DNA of 64,000 bases, from positions 23,922,923 to 23,986,922 of the forward strand of contig OU452222.1 in the NCBI GenBank assembly GCA_911728455.2, read 5' to 3'. A model generated the notes under the pieces. That model was not told the origin of the DNA. It did not search any database and worked only from the letters and a program-made list of their open reading frames with translations. This DNA comes from Marthasterias glacialis (taxonomy: Eukaryota; Echinodermata; Asteroidea; Forcipulatida; Asteriidae). Numbering within the stretch: the stretch's first letter is position 1; every line of letters starts with the position of its first letter. Shown here piece by piece: positions 34,801-46,300 of this stretch. Both the position numbers and the translations under genes were made by a program.

Positions 34801-35500
34801 ATATTTAATGACCAGGTAACTGTCTTTTTCGTGGGACTTGGCTGTCACATACGGTGGTAAATGTAAACTTGTGTATGTTCTATAATTAACAAAAAGTCGC
34901 TCCGAAGGCTTTTTCAAAACAATATCAACATCTACCCTCGCAGGTAACCATTTATACCCTTGGGTGAGAAGCTATTGTAACAAAGCATCTTACTCAAGGA
35001 CACAAGTGTTATGACCGGGATTCGAACCCACACCCTGATTACTTAACAACCAGATGTTGAATCCGGTGCACTAAACCGCTCGGGGCACGACAAAACAACA
35101 AGATCAAAACAAATATGGAACAATCTTCCTTAATACGCAGTCATCCTCGAGCTTCCTGATATCTTTAACTCTTCTGTGAGTTAGCTTTTCACCTGCAGTC
35201 ATCTAGCTTTTAAATTGTACATGCTTTATTCTTAGCGATATGTAAAGATGTATCTCAAAGCTTTACGTTTCTTCATGTGTAACAAAAAAAGAAAAAGAAA
35301 AAAGAATTGTCTTTTGAATAATCAAGTGTAATAATTTTTAATGCGCCTATCACTTCAGGTTGTACATGCGTATCCCAAGCTCCTGCAGCAATCCTTAAAA
35401 TGAACAGTCGTACCACCATGTTGTCTGCCTGTCGTAGCCATACTGTGGGAAAATGAACAGTATACCGGTACAACGAGTGGCTTCATCGTCGCTAAAACAT
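34795..35500 (+). pseudogene. Decayed second copy of the Ulp1-like end of the Ginger-like unit
   Basis: Starts at AATGACCAGGTAACT (as at 13058-13073) and, after a SINE insertion at 34925-35091, resumes at AAACAAATATGGAAC (13288 onward) through CACCTGCAGTCATCTAGC to the second Ulp1-like exon (GGTTGTACATGCGTATC; AACGAGTGGCTT). Exon sequence and intron both match, so it is a DNA copy and not a processed transcript. Stops interrupt the coding part. It shows that the 13-kb unit has been copied within the genome. Confidence 0.72.
34925..35091 (-). mobile_element. tRNA-derived SINE inserted in the decayed Ulp1 copy
   Basis: On the minus strand: box A-like CCGAGCGGTTTAG near 35084-35072, box B GGTTCGAATCC at 35028-35018, then GTGTCCTTGAGTAAGATGCT and GGGTATAAATGGTTACCTGC. 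It splits the match between 34800 and 35095 relative to 13070-13290, so it inserted after that copy formed. Confidence 0.8.
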
Positions 35501-36229
35501 GAAAATGAGGTCGTACACACTAATCGGATGCGTAGTCTGACAATATTGAAATATTCTAACATTTTGTCGGATGCGAATACGCAGTGTCTGTCAGTGAATG
35601 AATGATGGCATAAAAAAAGAAACGAGGACAAGCTTATCGAAGCCAGCCACAACTACATTGTGACAAAATGAAAATTTCCCCAATTCCCTCCATTTTCTTT
35701 AATATTAATCAATAATACAGGAAAAAGGTTTATTGCAATGCAAGGGGAAAAACAACCGTACGCTTTACGCATCAGAATTGCATAGTTCTTAATTATTTGT
35801 TGTGCATTTTGCAATTTGGAAATAAAAGGTGAGATGAATTGAATTGAATCTTTAGTTTCGTCGCTTATTTCAATTATTTTCGGTCCCACGTTTATTAGGT
35901 TAATATTTATAATAGGCCTAGGCCTGCTTCATCCTTGGCTGCTGATGGGGGATCGGCTTCGAAAGTTCTCTATAAATGTAAAAGAGTGAAAGTTCACTCG
36001 CTTGCCAGAATGGTGTCAGTTTGGCTCTTTTGAGTGTGAAGCGCACTCTTCATCACCTTCTTCTGAGTGAAGGTGTAGTGAATTTCACTCTGAATCTAGT
36101 GAGAACACGTTTTTCACTCTAAAAAAGAGATGTCCGCCATATGGCTCCTTGCAAAAGTGGTATGGCGGACAAAAAGAGTGGTATTTCACTATTTTACATC
36201 AAGAGAACATATTTTGTAGTCTCCGGTAC
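35501..36229. other. Unassigned spacer
   Basis: AT-rich. A cluster of GAGTGAA / TTCACTC words in both orientations at 35985-36190 suggests a small foldback element, but I could not define its ends. No gene seen. Confidence 0.4.
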
Positions 36230-36473
36230 CCTACCCATTATATATAGTTAGCATAAGTGTTCTTGGCTGATTACATTGATTTTGTACTAGTTGCAATGTG
36301 GTGAAATAACTAAATAAATTCATTCATTCTTTCATATCAATGAATGTTTTCACTGTTTGGGACAATCATGGAACATTCATCTACAATAAGAATGGGGGAA
36401 ACACCACTCTTTACTTGTCTGTTTCAGAATTGCATCGTTCTTATGCGTTACATCGATCTAATCCGAGTCGCTC

Positions 36474-37148
36474 GAACCCTTTCAGTCCCATTATACTTTG
36501 CACGCATTTACCCCCCACATCCTGCATACTTTTTCAAACACAACAAGTTATTGTGTGTTTACATTAAAAACAAAAATACATTAAAACATTACTGTAAATT
36601 GTTTTGATTCAATATTTTTGTATGTTCTTCACTTCGTTGTTTTATTTCTCAGTAGGTTTTGTTGACGTCTGTGACCTCCGCGACCTGTGACTTCCGGTCA
36701 CTTGTGCATCGTCGATCGTCCGTACATCGTGTGCTCAAATGTAGGACGTTCACAGTTCCATAAAGGACACAGAACATGGTGCTAACGGCTACCAACATAA
36801 GATAACTTCATTGATTTATTGCTCTATACACACCCGAATAACTAGTACAAACTCTGCAAGGTCACCAGTAGTCCAGAAGGGAAATCACAGAGGGAAAACG
36901 AGCCACATTGTGAAGACAAATTTGACGTAATTTTTGAGCTAAAACCCATTCAACAAAAGGAGTAAACAACCACAAATTCTGACTTAAAACACACCGAAAG
37001 AGGGCGACATTCAACAGGTAGTTGAGGCTGTATTTTTGTTTTCGCAGCGTATTTGGTGCGAGCGTGATAGAGGCAAATATCCCGGGAGCAGGATCTGAGT
37101 GCACGCTGCGTAAACCGGGATATCCCAGGTACGGGACTGAAAGGGTTC
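36474..37148. mobile_element. Transposon insertion downstream of gene B, absent from gene A
   Basis: Perfect 16-bp terminal inverted repeats, GAACCCTTTCAGTCCC at 36474-36489 and its complement at 37133-37148, enclose 675 bp. At the matching place in gene A (about 21722-21735) the flanks CGAGTC and CAAGGCACATGC are continuous, giving an empty-site comparison. No transposase frame was found. Superfamily unassigned. Confidence 0.82.
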
Positions 37149-37167
37149 AAGGCACATGCTTTGGCCT

Positions 37168-37311
37168 TCGATGTGGTGTGATGATTATCTTTATTGGGCA
37201 GCATCGATGTGGTGTGATGATTATCTTTATTGGGCAGCATCGATGTGGTGTGATGATTATCTTTATTGGGCAGCATCGATGTGGTGTGATGATTATCTTT
37301 ATCGGGCAGCA
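37168..37311. repeat. Four 36-bp tandem units in the 3' flank of gene B
   Basis: Units at 37168, 37204, 37240 and 37276, each beginning TCGATGTGGTGTGATGATTA. Gene A has one diverged equivalent. On the minus strand three units carry the canonical poly(A) hexamer AATAAA (37195-37190, 37231-37226, 37267-37262). The unit nearest the stop codon has GATAAA. The array begins only 6 bp past the stop codon of gene B. Confidence 0.9.
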
Positions 37312-37317
37312 ATCGTC

Positions 37318-40300
37318 TTACTTCCTCTGATGAGCCCTCAGTTTAAGATATTTGGGAGCCAGAAATCCCATTTTTCCAAACACAGGTGGGATCTGTGGAG
37401 AAAAGGTGACACAACAAATGGCAAACTTATGGCAAACTTATACCAAACTTTCCAGAAGGTGATCAATCACTATAAACATCACAGTTTGACACAGGCGAAG
37501 CAAATCAGGAACCTGTGAGATTGAAGATAATTGCTGCCTTGTGCCTTAATGTCTATGATAAGCTCCGTAAGTTTCCAAGTTTTTTTATCAGAAATCAACC
37601 CACTGGCTTACTAATGCATTTTATAACGAAGAGTGTGACACTATGAGGTTCGGGTAAAGTTCGTCTGTATACACCCAAACCGATTAGTGCACTCATATGA
37701 TGTCCACCATATCTCCAAATGTTATTTATTTATCTATTTATTTATCTATTTATTTATTTTTTTTGGACAATAAATTACATATTGGTTCTCACATTAAAAA
37801 TAAATAAAAAAAACCACAACAACAATAAAAATGACAAATCATAGGCCTAGATGTGTCAGACCAAATAAAACCTCTAACTACCCATAATATAAAATCCTAA
37901 AAAATATTAAAACTCAAACATACTATAGAACTACGGGGGGCCATACACTAGTAAACAAACGATATTGAAACCCCAAATAAACACAACTGGAGAACAGTAT
38001 CCCAAACAATCCAAATAAACGAGTAAGAAACTGCTGGTTACAAAATGAATAGAGAAAGTAGAGCCATGAATCAGATAAGGCAACTAGAAAAGGCTTTTAA
38101 TTGATCATTAAAACTGGGCAATACATTACCTCTGTCTCTGCGCAGACGTCAAAGCGATATTGCTGCAACACGCGCACCAACGCCATCTTGGCTTCCAACA
38201 GAGCGAAGCGCATGCCGATGCAGTTACGAGGTCCGAAGCCAAACGGCATGTAAGAACATGGGACGATGGAGTCCTTATTATCAGCACTGAACCTGGGGGT
38301 TAAATATAATCATAAAAAAACATGATGAGATGATACAGCCATAAAGGACACAGAGCGCATGAACACGTATCTAAATATTATTAGTGCTAATAATAATACA
38401 ACTATATATACGGTCTAGAGATCAAGTAAAGATCAATGGCAACAGTAAACAAAACATATTAAGAAAACATCAAATTAAATCAAATCAAATAAAAAATATG
38501 GATAATAATACAAAATAATCAAATTAAGTTTGTGCATTGTTTTGAGCGAGTTCTTATTTGTAAAAGCCGGGGTTGTCTGTTATTCGTGTGGTTTTAAAGA
38601 ACTGATAATATGAAACTGTGAAGAACAACAGGCCACAAGTATAGCAAATAGTGTGGTTATAAAACATATTCAAGAAAGTGATTTTTTTTTTACTTGGTCA
38701 ATACAAGTGCAACAGTCTAATTTTGGAATTCGCGGCTTTAAGAACAAATAACGGAAATAATAATATAGAATAATTATACCTTTCTGGGTCGAACTTGGTT
38801 GGGTTGGTCCAATAGTCTTCGTCGTAGTGGAGGGTCCAGAGACTGACAAGCACAGTAAGTCCCTTCTCGATGGTCAGTCCGTCATAGGTTATGGTCTCAT
38901 TACACTTACGATCAAAACTATAAAAACAATAAGAGTCCGATATTTTAAATCTGATTAATATACTATGTTTATTAGAAGAGAAAATCACATAGTGTATTCA
39001 CTGGGTGATCATCGTCAGGGCACTATCAACACATTTTCCTTGGGGGAAATTGGACAATGACATCGCTCCAAACATAATACATACATACCGTGCACTCAGT
39101 TCTAATTTCTGAATTCAAGTCTTAATTGTCCCGGATAATTTCAGCTGAAGATTCTGGATTACGGGTAGGCTTTTGAGTCCTTGGTAATACTACCAGAGTC
39201 TTGTAGCGCACACTTGTTGGTAGGTATATGTGCCCTATATATTAGGTACTCAAGGCCCTTGTTATACTGTTTTAAATTAAGACATGATTTTGAATTTTTT
39301 GAATCATCAGACCCATTTATGTAGCACCTTATAATGGTTGACATGGTGCTGCGGCGCATTCAGCAGCCACTGCCAGAAACACTGGGGCAAACCCCTTCTC
39401 TTTCCAATAAGTGTAACTGGGTGCTTCTACGCCTATGGCTTTACGTCCCATCCGAAGGACGTAGTAAACGTCTTGCTTAAGGACACAAACTTCTTGACCG
39501 GGACTCGAACCCACACTCTGGTGATCAGAAACACCAGAGCTTGAGTCCAGTTCGCTTGACCGCTCGGCCACGACACGTCACTCAACAATCAATGAACTTT
39601 GGGCTGTGAGTTTTGCGGCAACAATCAGAAAAGTGAGATTTGAAGTGCTGCAAGGTGAGGGAAGTAAGAAAATCCTGAGAAAGTAATTGAGCCGTCACAT
39701 GTATGTGTAGATACAATCTCTTCTATATAATTGAAGTTTCTGAGAAGAACTGGAGTTGATATAAAGTAGGCTTCCACGTTTCAAACACGAGACTCTGTTC
39801 GTCTTCCCTTGAAGACGAGCAAAGTATACCGTTCGAAACGTCGACCTACGTTAAATAAACCCCAGTTCTACTATGAACCATTAGGCTAATAGAAGATATT
39901 GCTTAGCAAGGTTGTTACCCATTAACAAATTGTCTATCTAAACAATCTGCTTACATGACCGCTGGCGGATACATGCGCAGTGTTTCATTCACCACCATGT
40001 CCAGGTACTCCATCTTAGAAATGATGTCATAACCAAGGTTATCTCTTGTTGGAGCGAGGTTGTCAATCTCAGCGAGGAGTTTGTCTTGCACTTCTGGGTT
40101 GGTGGCCAGCACGTATGATGCGAAAGAAAGCAGGGTGTTGGTTGTCTCATATCCAGCCAAGAAGAATAAGATAGCCTGAAATCACACAGATGATTTTATT
40201 TTACATTTGCTAAACAGAAAACTCTCTTAAAACTAATTTTAAATATACAACAAACTCTATTTATGTTGATGGTGAAGATTTATAAAAAATACTGTACACC

Positions 40301-43300
40301 ATATCGAATGTTATTTTGTGTAAATTGCTGTATAATTTTATAAGCACCCCGAAGGATACTTGGTAAAATTCCGAGCTTTTTGAGTTTCGAGGTTACAAAG
40401 AGAACATGGTTGTCAGGTTGGGTAAAAACATTACCCATCAAATGACGAAAAGGGTAAGGATTTACTCTTCACAGTGTGATTTGTGTACCCAACGTTTTGT
40501 ATAGGCTTTATCCAGAAAAAAACATGTTCCCTAAATTACACATTTATTGGGTAGAACTAACTCAAACCACACTTAACCCAAGGGTTGTATAGCAATCTTA
40601 CCGACATACTGGGTAATATTATGTTGCCCAAAACCGTTTTTTTTTTCGGGCAAAACAAAATTATACAGTGCTGTGAGGTCTCAGATAAATAGATCATATT
40701 TATAAGTAGTGGTTTTTTTCACCTCATATGGTATTTTTGGTTTTATTTCACGTTGACTTTGATCAAAGACCAGTATGTGAACGAGCTGAAATGACAAAAG
40801 TGATCCTTTAACCATTTGAGCCCTTACCGACTGATTAACAATGGTACAGTAACAATCACACAATAATCAGGGTGTTAAATGGTGCAAATAAACATCAACA
40901 AAACTTTTGAAAACAAGACACTGTAATCATCTCCCCTGGGAAGAAGTGGTAGCTCTCTAACAAGAGCCGGTTGGTTTTGTCAGACCTTTATCTTGACGTT
41001 TCTCGAAAAGTCAATGCATATAGCAATTCATGGATTTCCTGAGTCAGGCCTTTATTCCTCCTTCAACAAAAAAACTACAATAAGCAATGAGTACAGGAGG
41101 GCCAAATTCTGTCTTGCAACTTTGTTCACATGAACACCAAGCATCAACGCCCGGCAGCATCAACGTTTTGACCAACCCCGTCCATTTGGGTTGTGATTTG
41201 CGCCTGCAGCTTGCGAATAGTCGAGTGTATGCCACACATTGCATTGGGGAAAAATGTTTCCACGTGGACTAGTTTTCGTTCTTACCTCTTCCTCTGGAAA
41301 TTTTTCACTGCCGGGGGATAACGCTTTGATTCCAAAATGTTTCACAACATTAACATTTGTATCCAGCAGATTTACAAAGTAGACAATAACAATTTTACAT
41401 TATTTGTTTTTACAGTTTGAAAAGTATGTAATATTTTTTACATGCAAAGTATGTATGTTACCTGTGCCGTAACTTCATCAGTTGACAACGGTCGACGTTT
41501 GCCTGTAGCCCCATCTCCGTGCTCGTTATCGGCATGTGCATTCAGCATCAACTGGAGCATATCGATACGCTTCACGTGAACAAACATAGCACAACATTAT
41601 TGCATGGAAGACGTAATTACCACACTGTGCCAATTTTGGCTAAAATACTCAGTGGTAACTGTTCACTATGATTGTTTACTAGTTGTTACCACAAGCCTAC
41701 CTTGAGTTACAATAGACCAATTATCATGTAACCTGCAGTGTGTAATACGTCATCTCAGCTGATGGCAATGAACGTTGGAAAAAGAATCTCCGTCGTATAT
41801 TTTAAGCCTTTGAATTTCAAATAGACCAAGGATTCACATAAGTTTTATGATGGTTGGGGTTTTCTTTTGACCAACCATCCCGGAATCTTACTAACGTACA
41901 TGACTAAGAATGATACACGTTTTAAATCAGCAAGTTCGTGTTCAATACTTTATTACTCACACCAATGACTAAACATAGTTACAACTGTAGCTAAATCTCA
42001 ACTCATGATATAGTGATGAGACCAAACGCTGACCGGTAAAGCGTTCGACTCAATTATAGAATAGCGATGTTGATCGGCACACACGCCTCTGGACAACAGA
42101 CCACGAGGGCGTGTGCCCAGTGGGTTTTTATACACAGGAAGGAATTCGATTGCATAATAAAACATTCCAACTTAAACCACGAGGGATTCATTATTCTTTA
42201 AAACCTATTCATCACATATGCCCTTCCTTTAAAGATTGGCCCCTGCCAATCGTAGGACATTTTAACAGTAATAATCAAATAAATAATAATCAATTAATGA
42301 TAATCAAAAATATTTATGTCACATATGCCCTCCCTTTAAAATTGGCCCCTGCCAATTGTAGGGCTTTTCTTAATACAATGTAAAGTCTGTAATTAATTAA
42401 TGAGTTGTCCAATAGTTGCTCATCGGGCCACAGGACATCATTCTGAAGCATTCGGGGAAAACTGGATGCCGCGCGTAACATCAGTTCATCGTCCAACTTC
42501 AAAGATGTGATTGGCTCGGGCGCTGCTCCGGATCCGATGTTTTTGTAGCTACTTGGGGAGACGGACATCGCTTCCATGGAAGGTTTCATTAATTACTTTA
42601 TTAAAATAATACAATATCAATTTAATACAATGACAAATTACTATCGTCTTGTTTTACCGGAAATCCTTACTGGATTCTCTTGCAAATAATCTCGAAGAGT
42701 TTGATTTAAGTTTTCTGCTGGTTCCCATGTATTCTTTGTATTGTCAAAACCTTTCCACTTGATCAGATAATAAAGTTTGTTTTTTACAAACTTTCCTCGT
42801 AGTACTTTTTGTACTTCGTACTCCATAGTTGGATTATGCAATCCTGGTACCAAAGGGGGTTTATCTTTCACGCTTTGGGTTGCTTTGAGTGGTTCAAAGG
42901 AGGTTGTAGGACAATCTGCGTCCCCTAGATCCTCAATTGGGTTTTGTTGAGTAGGATCTTCTGGTTTTTGACTGTTTGGTGGTCGTAGAAACCTGTCGTA
43001 AGCAAATTTAAATCGATTCACATGGATAGGTGTTTTTACCAGTTTGTGATTTTCAAGATTCCTGATTCTGAAATTGACCGGGCCTGTCTTTTCTATCAAC
43101 AAATACGGGCCACACCAAAATTGTTGAAGTTTTCTTGACAGCCCTTTCTGAGTAGCAGGAATGTACACATACACAACATCACCTACTTGATACGGAACAC
43201 TTTGAGTGCGCGTATCATAACGTCTCTTCCTTGACATTTGGTTAGTTTCAAGATGTTGTTTCGAGATCTCTCTAGTTACTTCCAACTGTGAAATAAGATC

Positions 43301-46300
43301 ATGTAAATAATCTCTGACATTACGATCTTTATATTCAGGTTTTGGACATAATGATACATCGATAGGTAACACTGCTTCACGACCATAAAGCAAGAAAAAT
43401 GGGCTGAACCCTACAGAGTTATCTGTTGGTGTACTACGGTATGCAAATTGAATTGCCGGAATAAAATTATCCCAATTAGTCTGGAATTTGTTCACATAGT
43501 GGCTGATTGTATCGAGAATAACAGAATTGAATCGTTCCTGTACAGCGTTACACTGAGGGTGATAAGGACTTGTATTAACTTTGTCCGTTTTCATGATGTT
43601 ACAAACTTCACTAACAATTTTACTGAGAAAATTCGTGCCTCTGTCACTAAGTAGCACACGGGGGCAACCATGGTTACATATAACATCTCTGAAAAATGCA
43701 GTGGCAATGGTGGCAGCATCCATCACTGGTATGGGAACTAACATGGGCCACCTAGTACAATGGTCTGTAAAACACAACACATATCGATTTCCGGATGTTG
43801 TGACCGGAAGTGGTCCTAGGATATCGACACTCACTCTTTCAAATGGTCCAACAACATTCATATTTAGCAAGGGTGCAATGACCTTATGTTTGGGCGTTTT
43901 CCTTTTAGAACATGAATCACATGACCTAACCCAATTATCGATATCTCTGTGCATGTATTTCCAAAAGTACCTTTGTTTCACCTTACTGTAAGTTTTATGG
44001 AATCCAAAATGAGCTGACAATACATTGTCATGACAGTGATAGAGAATAGTGTCTACCAAAGTTTCTGGTATATACAACTGAATAATGTCTTGCTCTGACA
44101 TTTTTCCTTTACGGGGAATATGCCATACATGATACAAAATTTCATCATACGTCATATACTGATTAGCTTCCAACAACAGTTTTCGTGCTTCTTTGTCATT
44201 ATCTGGAATTACATTGTTTTCGAGCAAGTCTATGAGTGATTTAGCAAAATCATCATTGCGTTGCTCTTTTCTGATGTCATTCATATCAATACTTTCATGC
44301 ACTTGTGGTATATTCTTGACATTTTTATCTGTCTGTGAATACCTACGTTTACCATACTGATACTTAATATTCCGAGGTTCTTTTGTCTGACTTGGATGAT
44401 CGGCATTATAACTTGTTACCAAGTCCTCTGAAATCTCAGAAAAACATGTAAGTAAATACTCAGTCGGTTTTGAGGTGTCATAATCTATGTCATCACTCCG
44501 CTTGTTAGCTTGGGTTTTGTGGTTCTGAATTCTACTTAATGCATCAACATTAGCTTGTTTCTTTCCTGGTCTATACTCTACATCATAATTGAATGACTGT
44601 AAGTACAATGTCCAACGGGCTAAACGACCAGATGAATGTTTCTCATTAATTAACCACTTCAATGCCTGGTGGTCGGTGAGGATTTTAAATTTCCGAGAAC
44701 CAATTAGATATGACGAAAATTTCTTCACTCCTTCTACAACAGCTAATGCTTCTAACTCAGTAATTGTATAATTTCTCTCTGCTGAAGTTAACGATCGACC
44801 ACCATACGCAATTACTCTTGTTTTACCATCCTGTTCTTGTGACAAAACAAATCCAAGACCCTTAGAACTAGCATCAGTTTGTACAATGAATTGAGAACCA
44901 TCAAACTGTGGATAAGCCAAAATGGGTGGCTGGAGGAGATGTTGCTTCAATAGCTGAAATGCATTGTCACATTCTTTAGTCCATTCAAATGTTACACCTT
45001 TACGAGTTAACATTGTCAGTGGATAAGCTATTTTACTATAGTTCTTAATATAGCGTCTATAATATCCTGAAAAACCTAGGAAGGTACGTAACTCAGCAAT
45101 GTTCTTGGGAGTAGGATATTCATTGATGGCTTTCACTTTATCTGGGTCAGTGGCGACCCCGTCTTTACTGACAATGTGACCAAGGTATTTGATTCTGTCT
45201 TTAGCAAATGCACATTTGTGAGAACTAAGTTTTAAATTGGCTTCTCTGAATTTGTCAAATACCTGCCTCAAATGTCCAATGTGATCGTTAAATGAGTGAC
45301 TATAAATGATCACATCATCCAGATATACGAGGCATATTTTCCAATGTAAGCCTCTTAATACCTCTTGCATTGTCCTTTGGAAAGTACACGGTGCATTATG
45401 GAGACCGAAAGGCATCACATTAAATTCAAACAACCCATCTTGCGTAATGAATGCCGTTTTCTTTTTGGCATTTTCTTCCAGGGCTATTTGCCAATAGCCG
45501 GATGCCATATCTAAAGTAGAAAAGAATGATGGCTTTTTCATTCCAAGATTGTCAAACGTTTCCCCTATATTTGGCAAGGGAAATGTGTCTCGCTCTGTGA
45601 TTCGGTTCAGTGCTCTAAAATCAACACAAAATCTATAATCTCCTGTTTTCTTTTTTTACCATGACGATTGGACTTGAAAATGGTGAAGTGGATTTAGAAA
45701 TAATGTTATCTTTGAGCATTTTCTCAACATTGTTCCGTATGGTTTCTTGTAACAAAGGAGAGTGCTTGTAAGGTCGAGATCTGACTGCATAATTATCACC
45801 AGTATTGATATCATGTTTTACTTTGTCATAGTAACCGATTTTGTTACCTTTAGTATGGAATATATCGGAATACTCGTCAATGAGAGTTTCTAGTTGAACT
45901 TTTTGATTTGGTTTCAAATTCTCTGCTATGTCTACCCTACTAAGAATTTCATCAGTTTCTTTTGAATGATAAGTAGCTTCGTTTTTTGTTTGTAGCTCCT
46001 CTTGTTTCAAATCATTGAAATCTGAAAACTTAGTTAGGCCTATGTCATTTCCACTAACAATGGAAAAAGTTCCAATCTTTGTACGAGGATACAATACCAC
46101 AGGATATTCTGATGGATTCATTGCCATAACTATCATTTCAGTTCCCACTTTCGATTTTTGTGTAGTAGAAATTGTATTAGCAACCAGTATGCCCAAATTT
46201 TGGACAGTACGTCCTGCACGACAATGACCATATATACCAGCAGGTAAATCGTTCTTAACTCTTACATGAAAAACAGTTTGTGATCGTGCAGGAATTTCAA

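Noticed and set aside
36950..37518. Open frames with repeated MWCDDYLYWAAS or LPNKDNHHTTS.
   Set aside because: The 36-bp tandem unit is a multiple of three and keeps frames open. On the minus strand it is the 3' flank of the P450 gene.
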